From contig CAJXCU010000001.1 in NCBI GenBank assembly GCA_913051935.1, positions 44,252 to 108,251 of the forward strand: 64,000 nucleotides of DNA. Reading direction: 5' to 3'. The notes beneath the pieces are model-generated. The model searched no databases. It was given only the letters and a program-made list of their open reading frames with translations, and was not told where the DNA came from. Positions 44,831 to 52,908 of the stretch are shown here, piece after piece. The DNA is from an uncultured Flavobacteriales bacterium. Lineage in GTDB: Bacteria > Bacteroidota > Bacteroidia > Flavobacteriales_D > Crocinitomicaceae. The stretch's first letter is position 1. Each line of letters opens with the position of its first letter. A program made the translations under genes and the position numbers.

Positions 44831-45016
44831 TTATTTAATTTCTTTATGAATTGTATATTTCTTCATGATCGGGTTGAATTTTTTAATTTCCATTCGATCA
44901 GGAGTGTTTTTTCTGTTTTTCGTAGTAATGTATCTAGATGTACCTGCTAGACCTGAGTTTTTATGCTCTGTACACTCTAAAATTACTTGAACTCTATTTC
45001 CTTTGCTCTTTGCCAT
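44831..45016 (-). CDS. rpmG: 50S ribosomal protein L33
   Basis: A 61-residue large-subunit protein beginning [20 protein letters not shown] and containing [20 protein letters not shown] and a YTIHKEIK end. These are the L33 hallmarks in the non-zinc form, with only one cysteine. It is the second gene of the rpmB-rpmG-DUF4295 operon. Confidence 0.97.
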   Translation of the reverse strand: MAKSKGNRVQVILECTEHKNSGLAGTSRYITTKNRKNTPDRMEIKKFNPIMKKYTIHKEIK

Positions 45017-45041
45017 TTCTATTGATTTTGACTTTTAACGC

Positions 45042-45278
45042 TTATTTTAAATATCCTTTCAAACGTGCTTCTTTGACACAAGCCGAAATACCTTTCTTAT
45101 TGATTGTTCTCAGCGCAGATGTAGCCACTTTTAGCGTAATAAATGAATCTTCTTCTGGAAGATAAAATTTCTTAGTAACCAAGTTTGGGTAAAAACGACG
45201 TTTCGTTCTTCTCTTCGAGTGAGAGACGTTGTTCCCAACCATTACTGATTTTCCTGTAAGTTGACAAATCCTTGACAT
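45042..45278 (-). CDS. rpmB: 50S ribosomal protein L28
   Basis: A 78-residue large-subunit protein: [20 protein letters not shown] at the start, then [20 protein letters not shown] and a C-terminal [20 protein letters not shown]. Family and length are standard. First gene of the operon, with its promoter immediately upstream. Confidence 0.98.
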   Translation of the reverse strand: MSRICQLTGKSVMVGNNVSHSKRRTKRRFYPNLVTKKFYLPEEDSFITLKVATSALRTINKKGISACVKEARLKGYLK

Positions 45279-45320
45279 ATGCTTGACGTTTTAAGACGTT
45301 ATTAATGTAAAAAGCGGGTG

Positions 45321-45352
45321 CAAAGAAACACTTTATTTGGTAAAAAAGCAAA
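45321..45352 (-). promoter_or_regulatory. Promoter of rpmB operon (variant -7 TTTCTTTG)
   Basis: Reverse-strand TTTCTTTG (45321-45328) differs from TAnnTTTG at one base, and TTTG (45349-45352) lies 20 nt upstream. The fit plus position before a strongly expressed operon support it. Confidence 0.55.
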
Positions 45353-45394
45353 TTTACAAAAGATTTTATGATAGTTTTTTTAAACTATTTTAAG

Positions 45395-46303
45395 TCAGGA
45401 TTCTATTGAATTTCTGGGGTGATAACTTAATATTGCTTCTTTCAAAAAACTTTGATCGAGATGTGTATATATTTCAGTCGTAATTATGGATTCATGTCCA
45501 AGCATCTCTTGAATCGCTCTCAAATTTGCTCCGCCCTCTATCAGGTGTGTAGCGAAACTGTGTCTAAAGGTATGTGGCGAAATAGATTTTGTCAAATTTA
45601 TTTTTGTAGCCAAGTCCTTTACAATGATAAATACCATAACCCTTGTAAGCTTTCTTCCTCTGCGGTTTAAAAAGACGTAGTTTTCGTGCCCGTCTTTGAT
45701 ATCAAGCTTAGACCGCATGCTTTCTTGGTAGGATGAAATTTCTATTTGAACGCTTTCACTCAGGGGAACAAGTCTTTCTTTATTTCCTTTCCCCACTACG
45801 CGAACGAAACCTTCATCGTAAAATAAATCTGTGAATTTTAAATTGATCAACTCGCTTACACGAAGTCCACAACTATATAAAACCTCTAGTATTGCGCGAT
45901 TCCTTGGTCCTTCGTTTGAGGTTAGATTAATAGCTCCAATGAGTCGATCAACTTCTTCAATACTCAGCACCTCAGGTAGTTTTCTACCCAGCTTGGGCTG
46001 CTCTAAAAGTAAACTCGGATCTTTTTCAATAATATTTTCGAGCATCAAGTAGCTAAAGAATTGTTTTATACCTGAAATAATTCGTGCCTGGCTGCGGGCA
46101 CTGAGACCTAAGTCATAAAGCTCTGTAACAAATGATTTTAGGTGTATGTATTGAACGTCTTTTGTTTGAATTTTCTTATCTGTACAATAACCTGCAAGCT
46201 TATCAACATCATTCTGATAGGCAATAATTGAATTGGAAGATAGTCCCTTTTCAATTTTAAGGAATGAAACAAATTCTGTAATATAGCGGCTCCAATTAGA
46301 CAC
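45395..46303 (-). CDS. xerD: Tyrosine recombinase XerD (dif-type chromosome dimer resolution)
   Basis: Site-specific recombinase of 302 residues. The N-terminal SAM-like core-binding domain has FVSFLKIEKGLSSNSIIAYQ. The catalytic domain holds Arg I in VLYSCGLRVSELINLKFTDL, the HxxR box HTFRHSFATHLIEGGANLRA, and the nucleophile Tyr in ITTEIYTHLD. Single copy, no attachment sites or mobile cargo nearby, so housekeeping XerD is the best call. The start is a GTG at 46303 directly against the divergent aroQ ATG. Confidence 0.93.
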   Translation of the reverse strand: MSNWSRYITEFVSFLKIEKGLSSNSIIAYQNDVDKLAGYCTDKKIQTKDVQYIHLKSFVTELYDLGLSARSQARIISGIKQFFSYLMLENIIEKDPSLLLEQPKLGRKLPEVLSIEEVDRLIGAINLTSNEGPRNRAILEVLYSCGLRVSELINLKFTDLFYDEGFVRVVGKGNKERLVPLSESVQIEISSYQESMRSKLDIKDGHENYVFLNRRGRKLTRVMVFIIVKDLATKINLTKSISPHTFRHSFATHLIEGGANLRAIQEMLGHESIITTEIYTHLDQSFLKEAILSYHPRNSIES

Positions 46304-46717
46304 ATGATGAAATTAGCAATAATTAATGGTCCAAATTTAAATCTATTGGGTTCTCGTGAGCCTTCTATCTATGGATCAGAAAGTTTTGATAATTTTTTTA
46401 ACCGTCTTTGTACTCAATTCGATGTAGAATTATTTTATTTTCAATCCAATATCGAGGGTGAACTTATCAACGAATTGCAGAAATCAGATTTTGATGGATT
46501 CATTCTCAATGCCGGAGGGTATACCCATACAAGCGTTGCCTTGCGAGATTGTATTGCCGCGATTTCAGTACCTGTTGTAGAAGTTCACATATCTAACATT
46601 CATGCGCGAGAAACCTTTCGGCACGAATCATTGCTTTCACCGGTTTGTGTCGGAAGTATAATTGGTTTAGGTATGGATGGATATGCCCTTGCTATTCGTT
46701 TCTTTTTAAATAAATGA
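46304..46717 (+). CDS. aroQ: 3-Dehydroquinate dehydratase, type II
   Basis: Step 3 of the shikimate pathway. The 137-residue enzyme begins with ATGATG, then LAIINGPNLNLLGSREPSIY with the catalytic tyrosine region. The active-site Asn/His region is FDGFILNAGGYTHTSVALRD and the C-terminal HISNIHARETFRHESLLSP holds the catalytic His. The dodecamer type is fully recognisable. The xerD start is adjacent on the other strand with no gap. Confidence 0.95.
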   Translation: MMKLAIINGPNLNLLGSREPSIYGSESFDNFFNRLCTQFDVELFYFQSNIEGELINELQKSDFDGFILNAGGYTHTSVALRDCIAAISVPVVEVHISNIHARETFRHESLLSPVCVGSIIGLGMDGYALAIRFFLNK

Positions 46718-46756
46718 ACCATTTAAGGGTATAGGTGTACAGAAGCAAAAAATAAA

Positions 46757-47911
46757 ATGAAAAGTTTTCTTCTTTGCACGCTCATTGGTTCGGCTTTGTG
46801 CACCCCTATTATTGATCAGATGGAGCCCCTTGGTCAAATAAAATCTTCTATCACTCAAGGAAAATCAGATCGTAAAATTCAGTTAGTGATTTTATTTGAT
46901 ACCTCCAGTAGTATGGATGGCCTGCTCAATCAGGCAAAGTCAAGATTGTGGGAAATTGTAAATGAATCCGGTGCACTTCGTTATCAGGGAGAAATACCAT
47001 CGTTAGAAATAGCCATCTACGATTATGGCAATTCCGGTATTCAGAACAGCTTATTCGTCAGAAAACAGCTCGAATTTACATCTGATTTAGATTTGGTTTC
47101 TCAAAAACTATTTGCGCTTAAGACAAATGGAGGAAATGAATATTGTGGTGCAGTAATCAGTGATGCCTTAAATAAATTAGAGTGGTCTTCGGATGGAAGA
47201 GATCTCAAGATGATATACATTGCTGGAAATGAACCCTTTAATCAAGGACCAGTTAACTATCAAGAGGTGTGTGCATTGGCCAAAGCAAAAGAAGTACTTG
47301 TAAATACAATTTATTGCGGCGATCACATGCAAGGAGTTAGAGAACTATGGAAGGATGGTGCAATCGAATCAAATGGGGAATATTTTAATATTGACGCCAA
47401 CAGAAATGTTGTATTTATACCCACGCCCTATGACGACCAAATTAATGAACTCAGTTTAAAAATAAACCGAACATATATTCAGTACAACAGTATTGGGTCT
47501 GATAGAATGCAATTACAAAAAAGTCAGGACGTGAATGCCGAGCGTTTAGATGCCTCTGTTGCTGCGAGACGTGCGAAAGCAAAGATATCTCGGAGCTATA
47601 ACAATAGCCAGTGGGACTTAATAGATGCCTATGTTGCCGACTCAACGGTCATTAATGAAATCGACCATAAATATTTACCTGAAGCCCTTCAAGAAAAGTC
47701 TGACAAAGAGATACACCGCTATGTGAAAATTAAACTTCAGGAAAGAAAAGACATTCAAAATAATATTGCCGACTTAACATTAAAAAGGGAGGCGTTTATT
47801 CTTAAAAGGAAGAAAGAAATGAATTCGAATGAGGAAGATGACTTGGGCACGGCAATCAATAAAAGTATATTAAAGAAGGCGATTGGTTTGGGATTTGATA
47901 GGTCTGAATAA
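46757..47911 (+). CDS. Exported VWA-domain protein, unknown function
   Basis: A 384-residue protein. It has a signal peptide (MKSFLLCTLIGSALC) and a VWA domain (about 40-230) with the MIDAS motif VILFDTSSSMDGLLNQAK, then GNEYCGAVISDALNKLEW and MIYIAGNEPFNQGP. A helical C-terminal tail of about 120 residues is rich in charged residues (ALQEKSDKEIHRYVKIKL). There are cysteines at YCGA, EVCAL and YCGDH. Similar secreted VWA proteins occur in Bacteroidetes and Planctomycetes without known function. Adjacent to a ZIP transporter on the same strand, but with a separate promoter-like region. Confidence 0.78.
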   Translation: MKSFLLCTLIGSALCTPIIDQMEPLGQIKSSITQGKSDRKIQLVILFDTSSSMDGLLNQAKSRLWEIVNESGALRYQGEIPSLEIAIYDYGNSGIQNSLFVRKQLEFTSDLDLVSQKLFALKTNGGNEYCGAVISDALNKLEWSSDGRDLKMIYIAGNEPFNQGPVNYQEVCALAKAKEVLVNTIYCGDHMQGVRELWKDGAIESNGEYFNIDANRNVVFIPTPYDDQINELSLKINRTYIQYNSIGSDRMQLQKSQDVNAERLDASVAARRAKAKISRSYNNSQWDLIDAYVADSTVINEIDHKYLPEALQEKSDKEIHRYVKIKLQERKDIQNNIADLTLKREAFILKRKKEMNSNEEDDLGTAINKSILKKAIGLGFDRSE

Positions 47912-47942
47912 GACTTAATACTATTTGTATTACTTTCGCAGT

Positions 47943-48767
47943 ATGGAAGATGTCATTCTGTATTTTGAAAGTATTGACCCAGTCTATGCAGCACTTCTCG
48001 CCACAACGTTTACCTGGCTAGTAACTGCGCTTGGTGCCTCTTTAGTTTTTTTCTTTAAGTCAATGCATAGAGGTGTTTTAGATGGCATGCTTGGCTTTAC
48101 CGGAGGAGTGATGGTGGCTGCAAGCTTTTGGTCACTTCTTAACCCCTCTATCGAGTTGTCCGAACGAATGTACCCAAATATGATTTGGATGCCTGCCGCT
48201 GTCGGTTTTCTGACTGGAGCTTTGTTTCTTTTCTTCTTGGACAAGAGCCTACCGCATCTTCATATTAATTTTAAGGAGTCTGAGAAAGAAGGGGTGAAAA
48301 CCCAATTTCATAAAACTACTTTACTTGTGTTGGCGATAACTCTTCATAATATTCCGGAGGGTCTGGCCGTTGGCGTCCTGTTTGGTGCATGTGCCCATGG
48401 TATTGAAGGCGCATCAATTGCAGGAGCCGTTACCTTAGCCATCGGTATAGGTATTCAAAATTTCCCTGAAGGTTTTGCAGTTGCTATGCCATTACGAAGG
48501 GCAGGCGCGAGTAGGTTTAAAAGCTTTTGGTACGGACAACTTTCTGCTATTGTAGAGCCAATTGCGGGAGTTGTTGGTGCTTTGGCAGTAATTTACATGG
48601 AACCCATTCTTCCATTTGCTTTGGCTTTTGCGGCAGGTGCAATGATTTTTGTAGTAGTTGAGGAGGTCATTCCAGAAACCCAAAGAGATCGCTTTACTGA
48701 TGTTGCTGTTCTTGGTTTTATCGCTGGTTTTTTAGTAATGATGATATTAGACGTTTCTTTGGGATAA
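47943..48767 (+). CDS. ZIP family metal transporter (GufA type)
   Basis: Eight-helix inner-membrane importer for zinc or related divalent metals; from the ATG at 47943 it has 274 residues. The metal-binding helix IV signature is ITLHNIPEGLAVGVLFGAC and helix V holds IGIQNFPEGFAVAMPLRRAG, both standard for ZIP/ZupT. A small cytoplasmic loop (HLHINFKESEKEG) carries His. An in-frame earlier start at 47925 adds six residues and lies in a possible promoter, so it is rejected. Confidence 0.92.
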   Translation: MEDVILYFESIDPVYAALLATTFTWLVTALGASLVFFFKSMHRGVLDGMLGFTGGVMVAASFWSLLNPSIELSERMYPNMIWMPAAVGFLTGALFLFFLDKSLPHLHINFKESEKEGVKTQFHKTTLLVLAITLHNIPEGLAVGVLFGACAHGIEGASIAGAVTLAIGIGIQNFPEGFAVAMPLRRAGASRFKSFWYGQLSAIVEPIAGVVGALAVIYMEPILPFALAFAAGAMIFVVVEEVIPETQRDRFTDVAVLGFIAGFLVMMILDVSLG

Positions 48768-48783
48768 ATCCTGAAACTTATTT

Positions 48784-49056
48784 TTAACATACTGGTTCCC
48801 ACAGTTCTATTTTGTTTCCTTCCTTGTCAAAAATGTACGAATATCTTTTTTGTTGTTCTTCAATAATTTCATCTTCAATCTCAATTTTCTCACTCTTGAG
48901 AACCTGAAGTAAATGCTTTAGGTTTTCAACTTGATATTTTGTTTTATTGCTAGAGCCAATGTCGTTGTTTTCCTTCTTTTTTAGTAAGGATAATTTTGAA
49001 AAGAGATCAAGGTAGTTTGAGTATTCTTCGAGATCTCGTAGTGTTTGCTTTTTCAT
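48784..49056 (-). pseudogene. C-terminal half of a VOC/glyoxalase-like protein (decayed or truncated)
   Basis: A 90-residue frame. The second half, VENLKHLLQVLKSEKIEIED and then YSYIFDKEGNKIELWEPVC, matches the C-terminal half of bacterial VOC proteins (typically V.NLE.L...LK.EG..I...G...DPEGNKIELWEP). The first 40 residues (LDLFSKLSLLKKKENNDIGS) have no VOC counterpart, and the metal-binding N-terminal half is absent. None of the three reverse-strand frames immediately upstream (to 49332) restores it. It is probably a remnant, although a functional small protein cannot be excluded. Confidence 0.6.
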
Positions 49057-49332
49057 TTAGTCCATAGTGTTGTTGTTTTATCCATACTACGGAATTATTC
49101 ACTTGCATGTGATTATTAGTAAGGTAGTAGAAGTTGTTACCACCATACTAAACTGAGACGTACTTTTAAACGTTGAGGTTGCAAGAAAATTATATTGAAA
49201 GACATTATTATTGCTTTATTAATATTTTCAATAAGGCCTATAATTCCATTGCTGAGGTGAACACTCGGATATTTCAAGTTGATATTGTACATATTTCGGT
49301 TTAGGTTATCTGTTGAGGAAAGTGATGGCTGA
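49057..49332. other. Intergenic stretch with no recognisable feature
   Basis: A 276-nt AT-rich region between the VOC remnant and the T9SS-exported protein. I saw no open frame worth reporting, no Bacteroidetes promoter element on either strand and no strong hairpin. It may be what is left of the upstream half of the VOC gene. Confidence 0.4.
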
Positions 49333-50424
49333 TTAATGTAAAATTAGCCTTCCTATATCCATATTATCTTGATATTTGATAATGTAGGTGTATGTTCCTG
49401 AATTTAACGCTGAAAGATCGATCTCCTCATGCCTTGAATGAATGCCATTGTAGGTCTTTCTTCCTTCGATTGAAAAGAGCTCAACCGAAATAATTTGTTC
49501 ACCTACTCCAAATAATTGTACGCTTTTTTCAAAGGATGGATTTGGAACGAGTTGGGGGTCAACGCTTCCTTTGTCTAGTTCATCGAGGGAAGATTCATTT
49601 GGACAATAATTGCCATCAGGAGCATTTTGAGGCAGCTTGAATTGAGGGTCCGTAATGAGTGCATAACCTAAAACATCCATAGATTCGAGAAGCGCTTGCG
49701 AACAAGGTTCCCATTCATTTGCAATGCCACTGCAAGTTTGTGGATCATTGAGGATGTCCATATTTGAGACCTGCATCCAGTACAAGTATTCAATAGCCAT
49801 ACATTGGTAATCACAGGTGAAATCATCATAATGATACCAGGCTTCCTCTGGATAGCTATTTGGTACACTCATAAATTGACCGCCCCTTGCGACGTCCATT
49901 GCTGCCGACAACAAGGAGGAGTTTGGTTCCAATGAAAATGCTTCGGGATATATATTGACATGCCCAACTGAATTAATGGTATGCATGATTTCTTCAACGC
50001 TTGCGTCCGCTCCCCAATAACCTGGTTGAAAGGGATCTATTTCTTGCTGCCATAACACTGCACCAACACCCTCACCATCGTAATTGTCGAAAAAAGTATT
50101 CATCCCGGGACTGCCATCTGATGTAAAAATAGGCATGAGCGCCTGCCTTTCTTGAAGCGCAGAGAGTAAAGCAGGGTCGTCAACCACCCCATCTTCATCA
50201 TTATCTAGTAGCTCAGCAAAAATAGCTGCCGCATGAAGTACTTTCTCATCAGGTACATTCTCCTCTGCGTAGATGCCACACCCAAATACTTCGATATATT
50301 TTGTGAATATATTCAGTCCAGGACCAGAAGGCGGGGCACTAAATTCAAAGCAGACTGTATTTTGTCCGAATAAGCAGTAGGAGCTGCAGATAAATAAAAA
50401 AAATAAGGATCTTAAGATTCTCAT
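49333..50424 (-). CDS. T9SS-exported protein with Ca-binding-like motif and EEIMH...H site
   Basis: A 363-residue secreted protein. It has a signal peptide (MRILRSLFFLFICSSYCLFG) and then an alpha/beta domain of a family seen in marine bacteria but without a function known to me. Notable is LDNDEDGVVDD (71-82, thrombospondin-3-like Ca site) and VEEIMHTINSVGHVNIYPE, with H148 and H155 and paired Glu, which looks like a metal site. Later CDYQCMAIEYLYW has a possible disulfide. The last 75 residues (LVPNPSFEKSVQL, LNSGTYTYIIKY) are a type A T9SS sorting domain. The ATG at 50424 starts the signal peptide. Confidence 0.78.
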   Translation of the reverse strand: MRILRSLFFLFICSSYCLFGQNTVCFEFSAPPSGPGLNIFTKYIEVFGCGIYAEENVPDEKVLHAAAIFAELLDNDEDGVVDDPALLSALQERQALMPIFTSDGSPGMNTFFDNYDGEGVGAVLWQQEIDPFQPGYWGADASVEEIMHTINSVGHVNIYPEAFSLEPNSSLLSAAMDVARGGQFMSVPNSYPEEAWYHYDDFTCDYQCMAIEYLYWMQVSNMDILNDPQTCSGIANEWEPCSQALLESMDVLGYALITDPQFKLPQNAPDGNYCPNESSLDELDKGSVDPQLVPNPSFEKSVQLFGVGEQIISVELFSIEGRKTYNGIHSRHEEIDLSALNSGTYTYIIKYQDNMDIGRLILH

Positions 50425-50493
50425 AATAAATATATTATGTTTATAAATTAAGTAAAATTTAAACAAACCACAAAAGGGTTTAACGATAACTTT

Positions 50494-50952
50494 TTAATTC
50501 ATGATTGATATGTAAGCATTGAGCGATGTTGCAATACAGAGCCAAATAAAATAGGGTAGAATGAGTAAAGAATACACCTTTAAATTTTTCCAATAATTAA
50601 ATAGAAAGTAGGTGACCAGAATCGTTAAGCACACGATTACAACTAGTCCTAAATTTGCCTTATGGAAGAAGAAAAACGCCGGGTTCCATGCCACGTTTAA
50701 CAACCATTGAACGAAATATAGTAAAAGTATATTTCCCTTTTCAGTTTTTCTTTTAAACAGCAATGCCATGTAGACGGCAAAGCAAACCATTATTGTTGTC
50801 CAAGCGAATCCAAAAACCCAACCAGGAGGTGTCCATGGTGCCTTATTTAATTGATTATACCAAACAGACCCTGCTCCACTGCCTGCAAAAATACCTCCCA
50901 AGGCCAAAGCGCCAAAATTGAAAAATAAAAAAACTAAGATTTTGAACCACAT
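50494..50952 (-). CDS. tspO: TspO/MBR family membrane protein
   Basis: Five-helix membrane protein of 152 residues binding tetrapyrroles or cholesterol-like ligands. The signatures are GSVWYNQLNKAPWTPPGWVF, a conserved Trp/Pro motif, and LNVAWNPAFFFFHKANLGLV. It is a single gene; no porphyrin or stress-response gene is adjacent. Role inferred from the family: stress-linked porphyrin handling or signalling. Confidence 0.92.
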   Translation of the reverse strand: MWFKILVFLFFNFGALALGGIFAGSGAGSVWYNQLNKAPWTPPGWVFGFAWTTIMVCFAVYMALLFKRKTEKGNILLLYFVQWLLNVAWNPAFFFFHKANLGLVVIVCLTILVTYFLFNYWKNLKVYSLLILPYFIWLCIATSLNAYISIMN

Positions 50953-50971
50953 AAAAGTAAAAATGATCGAA

Positions 50972-51005
50972 AAGAAAAAAAGCCCATCAATTATGACAGG
51001 CTTTT
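50972..51005 (-). terminator. Intrinsic terminator of cspA
   Basis: On the reverse strand AAAAGCC (51005-50999) and GGCTTTT (50984-50978) pair across a 14-nt loop and are followed by T residues. It begins about 30 nt past the cspA stop. Confidence 0.7.
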
Positions 51006-51033
51006 AAGAACATATGTTTGAAGTTGTATTAAT

Positions 51034-51231
51034 TTACTTAGATACTACTCTTACATTTAATGCATTCAGTCCCTTAGGGCTTTCTTCAATTTCGAAGGTT
51101 ACTTTGTCTCCTTCATTGATTTCATCAATTAGTCCGTTCGCGTGTACAAACACGTCTTTTTCTCCATCATCTGGAACGATGAATCCAAAACCTTTTGAAT
51201 TATTGAAGAATTTTACTGTTCCGTTATTCAT
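51034..51231 (-). CDS. Cold shock domain protein
   Basis: A 65-residue nucleic-acid chaperone: MNNGTVKFFNNSKGFGFIVP with RNP1 KGFGFI, then VFVHANGLIDEINEGDKV with RNP2 FVHA, and the closing GLNALNVRVV. A longer frame to 51324 would add 31 residues upstream of the promoter, so it is rejected. Function follows the CspA family: binding single-stranded RNA or DNA. The leader is short, so the long cold-box 5' UTR of E. coli cspA is absent. Confidence 0.95.
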   Translation of the reverse strand: MNNGTVKFFNNSKGFGFIVPDDGEKDVFVHANGLIDEINEGDKVTFEIEESPKGLNALNVRVVSK

Positions 51232-51253
51232 ATTTAAATATTTTATTAGGTTG

Positions 51254-51261
51254 CAAATGTA
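51254..51261 (-). promoter_or_regulatory. -7 element (TACATTTG) of cold shock gene
   Basis: Reverse-strand TACATTTG fits TAnnTTTG and ends 22 nt before the ATG at 51231. No convincing -33 TTTG. It fixes the short start. Confidence 0.6.
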
Positions 51262-51375
51262 GCGTAATATTATGAGTGTACCTAAAATTGATAAAAATTC
51301 GACTATATTTTTTTTTGACCTCAAAAATCGAACACCAATTTTTTTAAATTTCCGATTATTAGATAATTTTAAAGG

Positions 51376-52008
51376 GTGATTATTTTGTCCGAAAGATTAG
51401 TTTTTCCCAATGTGAATCATGCCGACCAGAATGGGGTTCTGGCAGTGGGAGGGGATTTATCTATTGAACGTTTAACGCTCGCCTACAGGAGTGGAATCTT
51501 TCCTTGGTACGCTGAAGGTGAACCGATAGTTTGGTACAGTCCCGATCCACGAATGGTACTTTATCCTGAAGACCTTCGTGTTTCCAAAAGTATGCATCAA
51601 TTGATCAATGCTAAAAAATATAAGGTAACCTTCAATTCGGCTTTTCCGTCAGTAATTTTCAACTGTAAGTCTATCGATAGGTCCAAACAGGGTCAATCTA
51701 GTACATGGATTACAAACGAAATGCAAGATGCATATATAGATTTGCATAAATGTGGTTTGGCTAAATCTGTTGAAGTTTGGAAAGATAATGAGCTTGTAGG
51801 TGGACTCTACGGTGTTGAGGTAGGGAACATTTTCTGTGGTGAAAGTATGTTTTCCAAAATAAGTAATGCCTCTAAACTGGCTTTCATTACCTTGGTGCTA
51901 CAAAATAAGTATGCCCTTATTGATTGTCAGGTTTATAATCCTCACCTAGAAAGCCTCGGAGCTAAAGAGATTGGCAGGAACGTATTCGTGGGATATTTGC
52001 CAAAATAA
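51376..52008 (+). CDS. aat: Leucyl/phenylalanyl-tRNA-protein transferase
   Basis: Adds Leu or Phe to proteins with N-terminal Arg/Lys as an N-degron. The 210-residue protein has FPNVNHADQNGVLAVGGDLS, AYRSGIFPWYAEGEPIVWYS, then the PDPRMVLYPEDLRVSKSMHQ block and YGVEVGNIFCGESMFSKISN. These are full Aat motifs. The start appears to be GTG at 51376; no ATG is closer. It lies upstream of a hydrolase with structured DNA between them. No ClpS was seen in the window. Confidence 0.94.
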   Translation: MIILSERLVFPNVNHADQNGVLAVGGDLSIERLTLAYRSGIFPWYAEGEPIVWYSPDPRMVLYPEDLRVSKSMHQLINAKKYKVTFNSAFPSVIFNCKSIDRSKQGQSSTWITNEMQDAYIDLHKCGLAKSVEVWKDNELVGGLYGVEVGNIFCGESMFSKISNASKLAFITLVLQNKYALIDCQVYNPHLESLGAKEIGRNVFVGYLPK

Positions 52009-52029
52009 ATTGATTTAGAAATTTTGACG

Positions 52030-52088
52030 CGACATTTTATGTAAATGTCGGCCACATAAAACACTGTGAATTTTGAACTTTATGTGGC
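52030..52088. repeat. Two abutting perfect inverted repeats
   Basis: First repeat 52030-52050: CGACATTT and AAATGTCG with a 5-nt loop. Second repeat 52051-52088: GCCACATAAA and TTTATGTGGC with an 18-nt loop. They touch end to end, between aat and the hydrolase gene. Neither is followed by a T run, so simple termination is unlikely. They may be an RNA leader of the hydrolase gene or operator sites. Confidence 0.7.
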
Positions 52089-52121
52089 TTAGCTCGTTTT
52101 AAATAGACAATTCAAAAATTA

Positions 52122-52907
52122 ATGCTTAGTTACTCTGTATTCCCGAATGAAAGTTCTACCAAATGGGTTACCTTTATACATGGTGCAGGGGGAAGCAGTT
52201 CTATTTGGTTTCGCCAAATCAAAGCTTTTAAAAAAGAATTCAATGTTTTGCTCGTTGATCTTAGAGGGCATGGAAATAGTAAAATAAGGTCAAAAGACAA
52301 CAACAAGCAAGAATATACCTTTGCCTTTATTACGAATGATATTGTGGAGGTTCTCCAGCATCTTGAAATCCAAAAATCCCACTTTATAGGAATTTCCTTG
52401 GGTACAATTTTAATTAGAGATTTAGCAGAAAGACATCCAGAACTTGTCGAGACTATGGTGCTTGGTGGTGCGGTTCTTAAACTTAATGTGCGCTCGAAGC
52501 TGCTCATGGGCTTTGGCAATATTTTTAAGTCGGTCATACCGTACATTTTTCTGTACAAGTTATTTGCCTTCATCATTATGCCTAAAAAAAATCATAAAGA
52601 ATCCCGACTGCTCTTTGTCAAGGAGGCCAAGAAGCTCTACCAAAAAGAGTTTTTGAAATGGTATAGCTTGACAGCTCAGCTCAATCCGCTTTTGCGTTTC
52701 TTTAGACTTAATGAGACAAATATTCCTACGCTTTATATCATGGGTGAACAGGACCATTTGTTTTTACCATCTATAAAAAAAGTGATTTCTGGACATCTCA
52801 ATGCCCAGCTTCATGTAATTAAAAACTGTGGGCACGTTGTTAACGTGGAACAGCCAATTGAATTTAATGAGCAGGTTATCTCTTTTCTTAAGTTTCAGGA
52901 AAAATAA
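52122..52907 (+). CDS. Alpha/beta hydrolase
   Basis: Cytoplasmic 261-residue serine hydrolase. The oxyanion segment is FIHGAGGSSSIWFRQIKAFK, the beta-strand phrase LVDLRGHGNSK, the nucleophile elbow HFIGISLGTILIRDLAERHP (Ser in GISLG), the acid in MGEQDHLF and the His in KNCGHVVNVEQP. It resembles MhpC/esterase relatives; substrate unknown. Its 5' region holds the paired hairpins. It ends 1 nt before the convergent SGNH gene stop. Confidence 0.87.
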   Translation: MLSYSVFPNESSTKWVTFIHGAGGSSSIWFRQIKAFKKEFNVLLVDLRGHGNSKIRSKDNNKQEYTFAFITNDIVEVLQHLEIQKSHFIGISLGTILIRDLAERHPELVETMVLGGAVLKLNVRSKLLMGFGNIFKSVIPYIFLYKLFAFIIMPKKNHKESRLLFVKEAKKLYQKEFLKWYSLTAQLNPLLRFFRLNETNIPTLYIMGEQDHLFLPSIKKVISGHLNAQLHVIKNCGHVVNVEQPIEFNEQVISFLKFQEK

Positions 52908-52908
52908 C

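Noticed and set aside
45395..46303. XerD as the integrase of a mobile element
   Set aside because: No attachment repeats, excisionase or cargo; neighbours are housekeeping and the sequence fits chromosomal XerD.
51232..51324. N-terminal extension of the cold shock protein
   Set aside because: It contains the TACATTTG promoter; CspA homologs are about 65 residues.
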